Origin: Poindextera sp036272595
GTDB taxonomy: Bacteria; Pseudomonadota; Alphaproteobacteria; Caulobacterales; Caulobacteraceae
Assembly: GCA_036272595.1 (NCBI GenBank)
Contig: DATAYM010000067.1
Span: 1-64,000, forward strand
Reading direction: 5' to 3'
DNA length: 64,000 bases
A program made the translations under genes and the position numbers. How positions within the stretch are numbered: position 1 is the stretch's first letter; every line of letters starts with the position of its first letter. A model generated the notes under the pieces. The model saw only the letters and a list, made by a program, of their open reading frames with translations. It made no database searches and was not told the origin of the DNA. This document shows, piece by piece, positions 14,970 to 24,331 of this stretch.

Positions 14970-16097
14970 TTACCAGACCGCGGCGGCGGTCGAGACGTAG
15001 TTCCACAGGGCGCCGAAGGCCGCGCCGGCGATGCTGGCCGGCCACCAGAGCGGCAGGATCTGGTGCACCTCCGAGGCGACCGCGACATTGGCGGCCAGCC
15101 CGATGCTGCACAGGGCGCAGAACTTCAGGTAGCCGAGCAGCAGCGGCCAGCCGGACTTGCGCCGGTCGCGATAGGTGACCTCGTTGTTGATCAGGTAGTT
15201 CGAGGTCATCGCCACCATCGAGCCGGCGAACTGGGCCAGCGAAAAGCCGAGGCCCAGCAGCAGGAACCCCTTCACCGCCGCCAGCTGCACGGCGACGCCG
15301 CTGGCGCCGACCAGGCCGAACATCAGGGCGCGGGTCGGGATCAGACCACCGGTGAGCTTGTTCAGCAGCAGGCCGAGATAGTCGATCACCATGCGCCGGT
15401 CGAGCTTGGAGCCGCCGGCCACCCGCTCGCGGAACACGAACGGCAGCTCGACGATGCGCAGGGGCTCGGTCTGCGAGGCGATGACGTCGAACAGCACCTT
15501 GAAGCCCACCGTGGTCAGCCGCGGCGCCACCGCCTCCAGCCGCTCGCGGCGGATCATGAAGAAGCCGGAGACCGGGTCGCTGAGGTGCTGGTGCAGGACG
15601 AGGCGTCCCAGCCAGTTGGCGAAGCGGCTGCCCAGGCGGCGGACGGGGTTGAGCGCATCGACCGGAGCGCTGTCGCCGACATAGCGGCTGGCGATGACCA
15701 GGTCGGCCTCGCCCGTCTTCAGCACCTCCAGCATGCGCGGCAGCAGGCTCTCGTCGTGCTGCAGGTCGCCGTCGATCACCCCGACGAAGGGCGCGGCCGA
15801 GGCCAGGGCGCCCTCGATCACCGCGCCGGCCAGGCCGCGGCGGCGCACCCGCCTGAGGCACTGGACGCGGGTGTCCCTCGCGGCGATGGCCTTGACCGCC
15901 TCGGCCGTGCCGTCGGGGGAGTCGTCATCGACGACGATGATCTGCCAGGCGACCCCGTCCAGCGCCGCGCCGACCTTCTCGATCAGGACGGCGATATTGG
16001 CCTGCTCGTTGAAGGTGGGCACCACGACGCTGAGCGCGTAGCCGTGCGCCTTGGCGTCGGCGGAGCCGGGCGCATCGCCGCGCGCACGTTCGAGCAA
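14970..16097 (-). CDS. GT2 glycosyltransferase fused to a GtrA-like membrane domain
   Basis: The N-terminal half is a dolichol-phosphate-mannose-synthase-like GT-A domain: LSVVVPTFNEQANI, VVDDDSPDGT and DGDLQHDE (the DxD-like site), then SDPVSGFFMIRRE. The C-terminal half, from about residue 240, has four hydrophobic spans (ALMFGLVGASGVAVQ, SNYLINNEVTYRD) typical of GtrA. I favour TTG at 16097, preceded by GGGAGACGG, giving 375 residues; the upstream extension to 16388 is basic, lacks homology-like character and runs into the divergent gene's region. It probably transfers a sugar to polyprenyl phosphate and presents or flips it for surface glycan modification. Confidence 0.85.
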   Translation of the reverse strand: MLERARGDAPGSADAKAHGYALSVVVPTFNEQANIAVLIEKVGAALDGVAWQIIVVDDDSPDGTAEAVKAIAARDTRVQCLRRVRRRGLAGAVIEGALASAAPFVGVIDGDLQHDESLLPRMLEVLKTGEADLVIASRYVGDSAPVDALNPVRRLGSRFANWLGRLVLHQHLSDPVSGFFMIRRERLEAVAPRLTTVGFKVLFDVIASQTEPLRIVELPFVFRERVAGGSKLDRRMVIDYLGLLLNKLTGGLIPTRALMFGLVGASGVAVQLAAVKGFLLLGLGFSLAQFAGSMVAMTSNYLINNEVTYRDRRKSGWPLLLGYLKFCALCSIGLAANVAVASEVHQILPLWWPASIAGAAFGALWNYVSTAAAVW

Positions 16098-16290
16098 GGA
16101 CCGTCTCCCAGAAAGCCACGTCGCCCGCGAAGCCGAGCCGGCCGCGTGACTATCACGGCGGCGGCCGGATGTCGTTAAGACGGCGGCCGGGCGGCATTGC
16201 CGGGGCCGGCCTTTTGCGGCCATATCCGGATCGAGGGCACACCAGAAACGTTTGATCTCCAGCGTCCCTCGCCCGCGAGCCAGATCGACC

Positions 16291-16773
16291 ATGTCCGACG
16301 CGCCCGAGCCCATCCTGCCCATCGCCGACAGCATCGGCGACGTCCAGCCGTTTCCGAAGGCGGTGGTCTGGCTGGCCGGGCTGGTCATCGTGCTGCTGGC
16401 CGCATTCGGCCTCTACCAGGGGCTGAAAGGCGCCATGTCCGCCGGCGGCGCCGGCGGCGGCCAGGGAACCCTGGCGTCCGGCGACGCGGTCTCGGCCGCC
16501 GCCGCCGCGCCGATCGCCTCGAGCGGCCAGTGGTCGACGCTGAGCGGCCCGGCGATGAGCTCGGCCAGCTCCGCCAAGGCCGCCCCCGCCGCCGCCCCGA
16601 GCAGCGCCGACGACAGCGACGACAGCGACGAGCCGGATTCCGCGGCGCCGCCGCCGATCGTCAGCGCCGCGCCGCTGGCGGTTCCGCCGCCGCCGGCCGC
16701 GAGCGCCGAACAGCCGGTGCCGATGCCGGAGGAAGCCCCGCCGCCCGCCGGCCCGCCGCAGCAGCAGCAATAG
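16291..16773 (+). CDS. Small single-pass membrane protein, Ala/Pro/Ser-rich
   Basis: A 160-residue protein with a short cytoplasmic start, one transmembrane helix (VVWLAGLVIVLLAAFGLY, about 27-44), and a low-complexity outside part rich in Ala, Ser, Pro and Asp ending in poly-Gln. It is divergent from the glycosyltransferase gene (193 bp). No family is recognisable, and the ribosome site before the ATG at 16291 is weak. The composition follows normal third-position GC bias, so it is probably real; function unknown. Confidence 0.55.
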   Translation: MSDAPEPILPIADSIGDVQPFPKAVVWLAGLVIVLLAAFGLYQGLKGAMSAGGAGGGQGTLASGDAVSAAAAAPIASSGQWSTLSGPAMSSASSAKAAPAAAPSSADDSDDSDEPDSAAPPPIVSAAPLAVPPPPAASAEQPVPMPEEAPPPAGPPQQQQ

Positions 16774-16810
16774 TGGCCCTGAGATGAGGGCGAGCCTGCG
16801 CCTCCCAGAC

Positions 16811-16990
16811 TTCTCCCAGAGGGAGAAGGAGGGGCCCGCCGCCGAAGGCGGTGGGAGGATGAGGGGGTTACGGCCTATCCGGGCGGCCGCTCTAGCGGCG
16901 GTTGGCGGAGGGCGCTTGAATCCGAGAGGCCGAAACCCCTCACCCTCCCGTTCGCTTCGCTCCGGGCCCCTCCCTCTCCCTCTGGGAGAG
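16811..16990. repeat. Long dispersed inverted repeat (copy A)
   Basis: The arms at about 16811-16866 and 16936-16990 are near-complementary. Each contains a CTCCC-AGAGGGAG hairpin joined to a GGGGCCC-type block. It lies between convergent genes. The same architecture recurs near 35.3 and 51.7 kb, so this is a family of dispersed intergenic palindromes. Confidence 0.8.
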
Positions 16991-17008
16991 GTCTAGAGGG
17001 AGCGCACC

Positions 17009-17350
17009 TTAGTCCGTGGTCCCCGACGCGCCCGACTGGTCGGCCGGGCGGGAGCGCGAGGTCATGCCGGCGGCCGCGGCGTCGTCCTCGACATCCTCCC
17101 GCGCCGGGGTGGTGGTCTCGCTCTTCTGCGCCGGGACCGCGACCGGCGGCTTGACCACCGGCTTGGCGACCACGGGCGCGACGGCCGCGACCACCACGGC
17201 GCTGCTCGCCGGCTGCTCTTCGCTGGCCTGGCGCGCCTCATGGCTGCTCATGAGGGTCTCGACGGCCAGGGTTCCGGCCACCCCGACCAGGATGCCCAGG
17301 AGCGTCCACCCGAAGGCGCCGCCGCCTCCTCCTCCACCGTCTCGCGCCAT
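17009..17350 (-). CDS. Small membrane-anchored hypothetical protein
   Basis: A 113-residue protein with a poly-Gly start, one hydrophobic helix (FGWTLLGILVGVAGTLAVETL, about 13-33), and an Ala/Val/Pro/Lys-rich tail that would sit in the periplasm. It follows the DUF882 gene by 21 bp on the same strand and so may belong to the cell-wall unit with the L,D-transpeptidase. There is no known domain, and the tail's low complexity limits any prediction. Confidence 0.6.
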   Translation of the reverse strand: MARDGGGGGGGAFGWTLLGILVGVAGTLAVETLMSSHEARQASEEQPASSAVVVAAVAPVVAKPVVKPPVAVPAQKSETTTPAREDVEDDAAAAGMTSRSRPADQSGASGTTD

Positions 17351-17371
17351 CGTGCAGTGCCCTTTCGGCCC

Positions 17372-17929
17372 TTAAGCGCCCTGCCAGTAACGGACTGGGC
17401 CGACGTCCATATGCACGAAGTTGGACTCCGGATAATAGCCCACTCCGCCCTGGCCCAGGCTGAGCGCCGCGCCATGCAGACGGCTGAGATCGACGTCGGG
17501 CAGGCGCACGTCGATGGCCATGCCGGACATGTGGAAGCTTTTCTTGGCCACTTCCTCGCTGCGTTCGCGCAACAGGGCGTTGGTGGCCGCCGACCGGTAG
17601 CCGGAGATGACCTGGAAGCGGGAGCGGGTTCCGGTTCGGGTGTTCACCGCGTCGAGCAGGTCGAGCAGCCGGGGGTCGATCGGATGGACGTCGCCGGTGC
17701 GGAAATCGCGCAGATGCACGTTCACCGCCGACAGCACGTCGGGGATATAGTCCCCGTCCGCCCAGTAGACGGCCTCCATGGACTCGCCGGTGTGCAGATT
17801 ATCCAGCGAAACCGAGCGCATGGTCGCCGCCGGCGACGTCTGAGCCCAGCCGAGCATGGGGGCGGCGGTCAGGCCGGCGCCGACCGCGGCGCCTAAACCG
17901 ACCTTGAGCAGGGTTCGTCGTTCAAACAA
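17372..17929 (-). CDS. DUF882 / YcbK-like M15 murein peptidase, exported
   Basis: A 185-residue protein with a twin-arginine-like N-terminus (FERRTLLKVGLGAAVGAGLT) and AQTSPAA as the likely cleavage region. The zinc site of the M15/DUF882 fold is visible: SGYRS (109-113), SFHMSGMAIDV with His133 and Asp140, and FVHMDVG with His173. Such enzymes (MepK in E. coli) cut peptidoglycan cross-links. It lies 73 bp downstream of an L,D-transpeptidase gene on the same strand, so both probably remodel 3-3 cross-linked murein. Confidence 0.9.
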   Translation of the reverse strand: MFERRTLLKVGLGAAVGAGLTAAPMLGWAQTSPAATMRSVSLDNLHTGESMEAVYWADGDYIPDVLSAVNVHLRDFRTGDVHPIDPRLLDLLDAVNTRTGTRSRFQVISGYRSAATNALLRERSEEVAKKSFHMSGMAIDVRLPDVDLSRLHGAALSLGQGGVGYYPESNFVHMDVGPVRYWQGA

Positions 17930-18002
17930 ACCTTCGATCCAGCGCTGTGAATGCGTCCCCCGACGATGGCGGATAAGGGGTTAAGTCGAGGTTTGCGTCA
18001 AG

Positions 18003-19544
18003 TCACGCGTTCGAGGCTGCGTCGATCCGCTGCATCAGCTCGCGGTCCCAGTCATAGGGGTCGGAGCGGAAGCTCACCACCTGGCCGTCGGCGCTGGCGA
18101 AGGCGGTCCAGTAGAACAGGAAGACCGAGATCGGCTTCGGCAGTGGCGCGCGCACCGTGTCGCCCGAGGCGATGGTCTGGTCGATCTGGTCCGGGGTCCA
18201 TTTGGCGTCGCCCTGCATCACCGTGTTGGCCAGCACCACCGGCTTCTCCAGCCGCACGCAGCCGTGGCTGACCATGCGGCCATAGCCGGCGAAGGCGCCA
18301 TGGCTGGGCGTGTCGTGCAGATAGACGCTGTAGATGTTGGGGAAATCGAACTTCACATGGCCGAGCGCCGACTTGTCGCCGGCCCGCTGCTGCAGCCGCA
18401 CGCCGCCGTCGGGGGTGTGGATGACCGCGAAATCGTTGCGCGCCAGATAGCCGGGGTGGGCGCGCTCCTTGGGCCAGAGCTCCTTCTGGGCGATGTCCGA
18501 CGGCACGTTCCAGGGCGGGTTGAACACCACGCTGGAGATGACGCTGGACAGCATCGGCGTCTCGTCGCCGGGCCGGCCGGTGACCGCGCGCATGGACAGC
18601 ACCGGCGTCTCGTCGTGGAAGACCGTCAGCACCGCGGCGGCGATGTTGACCTGGATGCGGTCGGCGGGAAGCTCCTGCGGCAGCCAGCGCCAGCGCTCCA
18701 TGTTGACGATGATCTGCTCGATCCGCTGGCCGACCGGGACGTTCAGCGCCGCCAGGGTCTGCTTGTTCAAGGTTCCGGTCGGCTCGAGCCCGTAGCGCTT
18801 CTGCGCCCGCACGACCGCCGCGGCCAGGGCGGCGTCGAACACCGGCCCGCCGCCGGCGACCGCCGGATCCTCGACCGCCAGCCGGGCGCGAAGCGCGGCG
18901 ACGCGCGGATCCTTCATGCCGAGCTTGAGTTCGTCGCCGGCCGCCAGCGGCGGCCAGCCGCCGCGCTGGGCGATGCCGCGATAGACCGCCAGGCCCTGCC
19001 GCAGCGCGTCGTAGCCGGTATAGGGCGGCGGCAGGCTGTCCAGCCAGGGGCCGAGCCGATCCTGCTGCGCCGCCTGGACGAAGTCCGGCGCCGGGTCGTA
19101 GGGCGCCGGGCGCAGGCCCCAGTCATGCAGGAAATCGCCCGGGGCCAGCCGTCCCGTGTGCACCGCCTTGGCGTAGCGCAGCACCGAGGCGACCAACAGG
19201 GCCTGTCCGCTTCGCCGCGCCGCCGGATCGCGCGAGGCCAGCAGGCTGTCGAGCCCGGCCGGCATGAAGGCGCCATGCTCGAAGCCGTGGGTCTCGGCCT
19301 GGGCCAGCGTCCGCTCCAGGAGCGCGATCTCCTCCGGATGCAGCGGAACCTGCGGCGTGGCGACGGGCTGCGCCTGCGGCGGCTGGGACTGCGGCTGGCC
19401 CTGCATCGGCGTCGCGCCGGCCAGCGGCGGCGGCTGGGTCATGCCGACGGCGGCCGCGCCGAGCACGGCCAAGCCAAGACCAACGCCGATCGCGGGCGCG
19501 ACCCGCTTTCGCCACCCAGCCGGAATCATTGCGCTCACGTCCAT
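18003..19544 (-). CDS. L,D-transpeptidase, LdtD/YcbB-like
   Basis: A 513-residue envelope protein. It has an N-terminal anchor (about 15-35) and a Pro/Gln-rich linker (38-67), then a scaffold region. A peptidoglycan-binding-like segment follows near 205-268 (KDPRVAALRARL to LNKQTLAALNVP). The C-terminal YkuD domain holds GYGRMVSHGCVRLEKP with His427 and nucleophile Cys429. WNVPSDIAQKELWPK is characteristic of the YcbB branch. It forms 3-3 cross-links in murein or attaches proteins to it. Probably co-transcribed with the DUF882 peptidase. Confidence 0.93.
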   Translation of the reverse strand: MDVSAMIPAGWRKRVAPAIGVGLGLAVLGAAAVGMTQPPPLAGATPMQGQPQSQPPQAQPVATPQVPLHPEEIALLERTLAQAETHGFEHGAFMPAGLDSLLASRDPAARRSGQALLVASVLRYAKAVHTGRLAPGDFLHDWGLRPAPYDPAPDFVQAAQQDRLGPWLDSLPPPYTGYDALRQGLAVYRGIAQRGGWPPLAAGDELKLGMKDPRVAALRARLAVEDPAVAGGGPVFDAALAAAVVRAQKRYGLEPTGTLNKQTLAALNVPVGQRIEQIIVNMERWRWLPQELPADRIQVNIAAAVLTVFHDETPVLSMRAVTGRPGDETPMLSSVISSVVFNPPWNVPSDIAQKELWPKERAHPGYLARNDFAVIHTPDGGVRLQQRAGDKSALGHVKFDFPNIYSVYLHDTPSHGAFAGYGRMVSHGCVRLEKPVVLANTVMQGDAKWTPDQIDQTIASGDTVRAPLPKPISVFLFYWTAFASADGQVVSFRSDPYDWDRELMQRIDAASNA

Positions 19545-19777
19545 CCCCCAGCAACGCCTGTGACGGCCGTTAGCGCCCAGGAGCCGTCAAAAACTGGATA
19601 AAGGGATTCCTCGACGATTTCGCCAGGGGAGCGTGGCTTTGACGGGAATTCGGCCGGGTGCGGCTTTTCTGCATCCGCCGGCCCGTCGCCGGCGCCCCTT
19701 GGCCGCGCCGATGCGAAGGCCCATGATAGCCGGGTTTCCGACACGGACATTTGACCGGGACAAGGGAAGGAACAGCC

Positions 19778-21016
19778 ATGGATCTGGCCCATGCGCGGAG
19801 CGGACTTTCCGCCGAACGGCTCGAGCGGATCACCGACCACCTGAACCGCAACTATATCGAGCCGGGCAAGATCGCCGGCTGCCAGGTCGCGGTCTCGCGG
19901 CACGGCCACCTCGCCTATTTCAAATCCTTCGGCCAGATGGATCGCGAACGCGGCAGGCCGATGGCCGACGACACCATTTTCCGCATCTATTCGATGTCCA
20001 AGCCGATCACCTCGGTCGCGCTGATGACCCTTTACGAGCAAGGCTATTTCCAGCTGGACGACCCGGTCTATCGGGTCATTCCCGAATGGCGCAACCACCG
20101 GGTCTGGGCCGGCGGCGAAGGCGACCGGGTCGAGCTGGTCCGGCCCAACCGGCCGATGAGCTTCCGCGACCTGCTTTGCCACACCAGCGGCCTGACCTAC
20201 GGCTCGATGCTGGAGGCGCTCGGCGCGCCGGCGGAGACCGACCCCGTGGCCCAGGCCTACGCCAAGGCCGATGTGCGGCGCGGCCAGGGCGAGACCCTGC
20301 ACGACTTCGTCATGAAGCTGGCCGAGGTGCCGCTGCGCTACCAGCCGGGCGAACGCTGGATGTACTCGCTGGCCACCGACGTCTGCGGCTATCTGGTCGA
20401 GGCGATCAGCGGCAAGCGGTTCGACAAGTACCTTGCGGAGACCATCTTCGAGCCGCTGAAGATGAAGGACACCGGCTTTCGCGTGCCCGCCGCCGACATC
20501 GGCCGCTTCGCCGCCAACTATCGCCGCAAGGGCGACAAGACGCTGCAGCTGATGGATGACCCCCAGGCCAGCCCCTACCTGGCCGAGCCGAGCTTCTTCT
20601 CCGGCGGCGGCGGCCTGGTCGGCACGACCGCCGACTACATCCGCTTTTCCGAGATGCTGCGCCGCGGCGGCGAACTGGACGGCGAGCGCGTCCTCGGCCC
20701 CCGCACCATCGAGCTGATGACCCGCAACCACCTGAAGGGCGGCCAGGACCTGACCCAGATGGCCATCGGCAGCTTTTCCGAGACAGCCAATTCCGGCGTC
20801 GGCTTCGGCCTCGGCTTCGCCATGACCCTCGACGAGGTGGCCACCGGCGCGATGGGCGAAGGCGACTACTATTGGGGCGGCGCGGCCTCGACCATCTTCT
20901 GGGTCGACCCGAAGGAAGACTTGACCGTGGTGTTCATGACCCAGCTGATGCCCTCGGCCACCTTCAACTTCCGTGGCCAGCTGAAGAGCATCATCTATTC
21001 GTCCATCGTCGACTAA
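19778..21016 (+). CDS. Serine hydrolase of the beta-lactamase/class C family
   Basis: A 412-residue protein starting at 19778 after a GGGAAGGA site. The SxxK nucleophile motif is SMSK (Ser72, Lys75), and LLCHTSGLTYG is the usual downstream segment. The YxN position reads YSLATD, a variant common in esterases of this family. HxG-like residues lie near the C-terminus (YYWGGAASTIFW). There is no signal peptide, so it is more likely a cytoplasmic esterase (EstB-like) than a resistance enzyme. The GH15 gene follows after 14 bp. Confidence 0.88.
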   Translation: MDLAHARSGLSAERLERITDHLNRNYIEPGKIAGCQVAVSRHGHLAYFKSFGQMDRERGRPMADDTIFRIYSMSKPITSVALMTLYEQGYFQLDDPVYRVIPEWRNHRVWAGGEGDRVELVRPNRPMSFRDLLCHTSGLTYGSMLEALGAPAETDPVAQAYAKADVRRGQGETLHDFVMKLAEVPLRYQPGERWMYSLATDVCGYLVEAISGKRFDKYLAETIFEPLKMKDTGFRVPAADIGRFAANYRRKGDKTLQLMDDPQASPYLAEPSFFSGGGGLVGTTADYIRFSEMLRRGGELDGERVLGPRTIELMTRNHLKGGQDLTQMAIGSFSETANSGVGFGLGFAMTLDEVATGAMGEGDYYWGGAASTIFWVDPKEDLTVVFMTQLMPSATFNFRGQLKSIIYSSIVD

Positions 21017-21030
21017 AAGGCCGCCAGCGC

Positions 21031-22863
21031 TTGACCGACCTGCCAGCCCGCCAGCGGCGGATCGAGGACTATGGCCTGATCGGCAACACCTATAGCGCCG
21101 CATTGGTCGCGCGCGATGCGGCCATCGAGTGGCTGTGCCTGCCGAAGTTCGACTCCCCAGCCATCTTCGCCGCCATGCTCGGCGACGACAGCAACGGCGC
21201 CTGGCGGCTGTGCGCCACCGACCCGAAGGTCAGGATCACCCGCCGCTACCGCCCCGGCACGGCCATCCTGGAAACCCAGTTCCACACCGCGCACGGGACG
21301 GCGACGGTGATCGACTTCATGCCGCACCCGGGCGCCGAGGGCGCCATCGAGCTGGTCCGGCTGGTGCGCGGCGATCGCGGCTCGGTCGAGTTCGAGACCG
21401 CGATCACCTTCCGTTTCGACTATGGCCAGCTCCTGCCCTGGGTGCAATCCAACGCCGTGGGCCTCAGCGCCATCGCCGGCCCGGACGCCGTGCGGCTGGT
21501 CTCGACCGTGCCGCTGACCAACAAGGATTTCGCCACCCGGGCCCAGTTCCGCATCCGCGCCGGCGAGACCGCCGACTTCAGCCTGATCTGGTACCCTTCA
21601 CAGGCGCCGGCGCCCGACTGCCGCGCCCCCGAACCGCTGCTGGCCGCGACCGAGGCCTTCTGGAAGGATTGGACCGGCCGCTCCCAGTACGCGGGTCCGC
21701 ACCGCGAGCGGGTCGAGCGCTCGCTGATCACCCTGAAGCTGCTCACCTATTCACCCACCGGCGGCATCGTCGCCGCGCCGACCACCTCCCTGCCGGAGCA
21801 GATCGGCGGCCCGCGCAACTGGGACTACCGCTATTGCTGGATCCGCGACGCCACCCTGAGCCTCTACGCCCTGCTCACCTCCGGCTACCGCGACGAGGCC
21901 CAGGCCTGGCAGCACTGGCTGATGCGCGCGGCGGCGGGTTCGCCCGCCGATCTGCAGATCATGTACGGCCTGCACGGCGAGCGCCGGCTGCAGGAGTACG
22001 AGATCGACGGCCTGGCCGGGTTCGCCGGCTCCAAGCCGGTCCGGGTCGGCAACCAGGCCCATGCCCAGAGGCAGCTGGACATCTATGGCGAGCTGGTCGG
22101 CGGCCTTTTCGCCGCCCACGGCATGGGCGCCAACGGGGTGGATCAGGCCTGGCCGCTGATCGTCGTCGTCGTCGACTTCCTGACCGGGGTCTGGCGCGAG
22201 CCGGACAACGGCATCTGGGAGGTGCGCGGGCCCAGGCGGCATTTCGTGCACTCGAAGGTGATGGCCTGGGTCGCCTTCGACCGCGCCATCGCCCTGGCCG
22301 AACAGCTGGAGCTGAAGGCGCCGCTGGCCAGCTGGCGGCGCGCCCGCAAGGCCATCCATGCCGAGGTCTGCGAAAAGGGCTGGGACCCCAAGCGCAAGAG
22401 TTTCGTGCAGTATTACGGCGGCCAGGCGCTGGACGCCGGGCTGCTGTTCATGGCCATGACCGGGTTCCTGCCGGTGGACGATCCGCGCATGAAATCGACC
22501 ATCCGGGCCATCGAGCGGGAGCTTTTGGTGGACGGGTTTTTGCTGCGCTACTCGCCCGAGCCCGAGGTCGACGGCCTGCCGCCCGGCGAGGGCGCCTTCC
22601 TGGCCTGCAGCTTCTGGCTCTGCGACGTCTACAGGCTGTCCGGCCGCCACGCCAAGGCCAAGGCCCTGTTCGAGCGGCTGACGGCGGCGGCCAACGACCT
22701 TGGCCTGATGGCCGAGGAGTACGACCCGGTGAACCAGCGCCAGCTGGGCAACTTCCCGCAGGCCTTCTCCCATGTCGGCCTGATCAACTCCGCCCATGTG
22801 CTGGCCGGCCGCCGCGGCGCCGCCCGCCGCGCCGAACGCGAGCGGGACAGGCCGGTGGGCTGA
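21031..22863 (+). CDS. Glycoside hydrolase family 15 (trehalase/glucoamylase-like)
   Basis: A 610-residue protein. The N-terminal beta domain starts at IEDYGLIGNTYSAALV, which is conserved, so translation must begin before it. The only candidate near is TTG at 21031, with AAAAGG about ten bases upstream. The catalytic (alpha/alpha)6 barrel has GPRNWDYRYCWIRDA (260-274), the signature of bacterial GH15 trehalase-type enzymes. A Glu follows in GIWEVRG (candidate acid), with a second Glu in GEGAFLACSFW. It releases glucose from trehalose or alpha-glucans in the cytoplasm. The downstream isomerase and pentose phosphate genes suggest feeding into sugar-phosphate metabolism. Confidence 0.88.
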   Translation: MTDLPARQRRIEDYGLIGNTYSAALVARDAAIEWLCLPKFDSPAIFAAMLGDDSNGAWRLCATDPKVRITRRYRPGTAILETQFHTAHGTATVIDFMPHPGAEGAIELVRLVRGDRGSVEFETAITFRFDYGQLLPWVQSNAVGLSAIAGPDAVRLVSTVPLTNKDFATRAQFRIRAGETADFSLIWYPSQAPAPDCRAPEPLLAATEAFWKDWTGRSQYAGPHRERVERSLITLKLLTYSPTGGIVAAPTTSLPEQIGGPRNWDYRYCWIRDATLSLYALLTSGYRDEAQAWQHWLMRAAAGSPADLQIMYGLHGERRLQEYEIDGLAGFAGSKPVRVGNQAHAQRQLDIYGELVGGLFAAHGMGANGVDQAWPLIVVVVDFLTGVWREPDNGIWEVRGPRRHFVHSKVMAWVAFDRAIALAEQLELKAPLASWRRARKAIHAEVCEKGWDPKRKSFVQYYGGQALDAGLLFMAMTGFLPVDDPRMKSTIRAIERELLVDGFLLRYSPEPEVDGLPPGEGAFLACSFWLCDVYRLSGRHAKAKALFERLTAAANDLGLMAEEYDPVNQRQLGNFPQAFSHVGLINSAHVLAGRRGAARRAERERDRPVG

Positions 22864-22957
22864 CCGACTCCGTGCATGACGCCGGGTGACGCTGGACCCG
22901 CGTGCGCCGCGCCTTAAGGATGGCCGCGAAGTTCGCCCCTTGGATGCTCGCCAGCCC

Positions 22958-23398
22958 ATGATCATTCCCATCGGATCCGACCATCGCGGCTTCGAGCTGA
23001 AATCGCGCTTTATCCCGTGGCTGAAGACGCGAGGCTTCGACGCCAAAGACCTCGGAACCCACAGCGCCGAGCGCTGCGACGCCTTGGATTTTGCGACAGG
23101 GATGGCGGCGGAATTCACGTCGGATCCGCCTCGGTTCGGCGTGCTGATCTGCGGCTCGGGGCAGGCGATGGCGATGACGGCGAATCGCTATCGAAGCCTT
23201 CGCGCCGCGCTGTGCGCCAATGTCGAGACCGCAAGGCTCGCGCGCGAGCATAACGACGCCAATGTGCTGGTGATCGGGGCCGACCTCACGCCGCGGGATA
23301 TGGCGCTGCAAATCCTTGAGGTGTTTATCAGGACGCCGTTCCTCGGCGGCCGTTACGCCGAACGGCGCGACAAACTTACCGGACTGGGCGGGTTGTAA
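22958..23398 (+). CDS. rpiB: RpiB/LacAB-family sugar-phosphate isomerase
   Basis: A 146-residue protein. GSDHRGFELK (7-16) matches the substrate loop of RpiB, LICGSGQAMAM carries the catalytic Cys65, and AREHNDANVL supplies the usual His. The loop after Cys is GQAMAMTANR rather than the common GVGMSIAANK. The start is ATG at 22958; an upstream GTG at 22886 would add a non-conserved leader. It would interconvert ribose 5-phosphate and ribulose 5-phosphate, the one pentose step missing from the operon 2.4 kb downstream. Third-position GC is slightly lower than in its neighbours. Confidence 0.85.
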   Translation: MIIPIGSDHRGFELKSRFIPWLKTRGFDAKDLGTHSAERCDALDFATGMAAEFTSDPPRFGVLICGSGQAMAMTANRYRSLRAALCANVETARLAREHNDANVLVIGADLTPRDMALQILEVFIRTPFLGGRYAERRDKLTGLGGL

Positions 23399-23437
23399 TA
23401 TAGGCCACAGGACGGCTGGGGCCTTCGGGAGGATGAC

Positions 23438-24271
23438 ATGGCCGACGAACCGCTGCTGCTCACCGACGAGCCGGCTCCGCACCTGCGACGGCTGACCCTC
23501 AACCGGCCGGCCAAGCGCAACGCTCTTTCCAACGCCCTGCGCGGCGAGATCTTCGCCGCCCTCGAAGCCGGCGACCGCGACCCGGAGGTGCGGGTGATGA
23601 TCCTGCGCGGCGCCGGGACCTGCTTCTCATCCGGCTACGACCTGGCCGGCGTCGGCGAGCCGCCCTACCAGACCGCCGGCGGCCAGGGCCAGTGGGCCCG
23701 GCATGTGGTCGAGGGCTGTTTCCGCGTCTGGGACCTGGCCAAGCCGGTGATCGCCCAGGTGCACGGCTGGTGCTTGGCGGGCGGGTCGGAACTGGCCGTG
23801 GCCTGCGACCTGGTCTACGTCGCCCACGACGCCCAGATCGGCTATCCGGCCGTGCGCACCATGTCGCCGCCGGACAACCAGTACCACGCCTGGCTGATGG
23901 GCATGCGGCCGGCCATGGAGATGATGTTGACCGGCGATTCCATGAGCGGCGACGAGGCGGTGCGCCTGGGCTTCGCCAACCGGGCGTTCGACGCCGATGC
24001 GCTGGAAGCCGAGGTGATCGCCATGGCGGAACGCATCGCCAAGGTCGATCCGGAGCTGGCGCAGCTGAACAAGCGGCTGGTGCACCGGCAGATGGAGGCC
24101 ATGGGCCTGCGCGCCGGCCTGCGCGCCGGCACCGACCTGCACGCCCTCGGCTGGCACACGAACGCCTCGCGCGCCTACATGGCGCAGATGCGCCAGGGGG
24201 TGAAGGAAGCCCTGACCGTGCGTGACAAGGCGTTCGGCGACTACCGGACGGGCGAGAAGGCCGAGGGCTAG
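23438..24271 (+). CDS. Enoyl-CoA hydratase/isomerase family protein
   Basis: A 277-residue crotonase-fold protein. LTLNRPAKRNALS opens the fold, AGTCFSSGYDLAGV and VHGWCLAGGSELAVACDL form the two oxyanion-hole segments. At the first catalytic Glu position (usually GGGCE) there is GGSELA, which keeps a Glu. The C-terminal helices are of normal length. It could hydrate enoyl-CoA or be another crotonase activity. It follows rpiB by 39 bp on the same strand but without an obvious functional link. Confidence 0.9.
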   Translation: MADEPLLLTDEPAPHLRRLTLNRPAKRNALSNALRGEIFAALEAGDRDPEVRVMILRGAGTCFSSGYDLAGVGEPPYQTAGGQGQWARHVVEGCFRVWDLAKPVIAQVHGWCLAGGSELAVACDLVYVAHDAQIGYPAVRTMSPPDNQYHAWLMGMRPAMEMMLTGDSMSGDEAVRLGFANRAFDADALEAEVIAMAERIAKVDPELAQLNKRLVHRQMEAMGLRAGLRAGTDLHALGWHTNASRAYMAQMRQGVKEALTVRDKAFGDYRTGEKAEG

Positions 24272-24331
24272 ACTAGAAGGGATCACCGACGATCGCCGGG
24301 CGTGATAGGCTGGCCGCATCGGAGCCGCGCC

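Noticed and set aside
19778..21016. Beta-lactamase resistance gene
   Set aside because: SxxK is present, but there is no signal peptide, the YxN motif is changed and the protein resembles EstB-type esterases.
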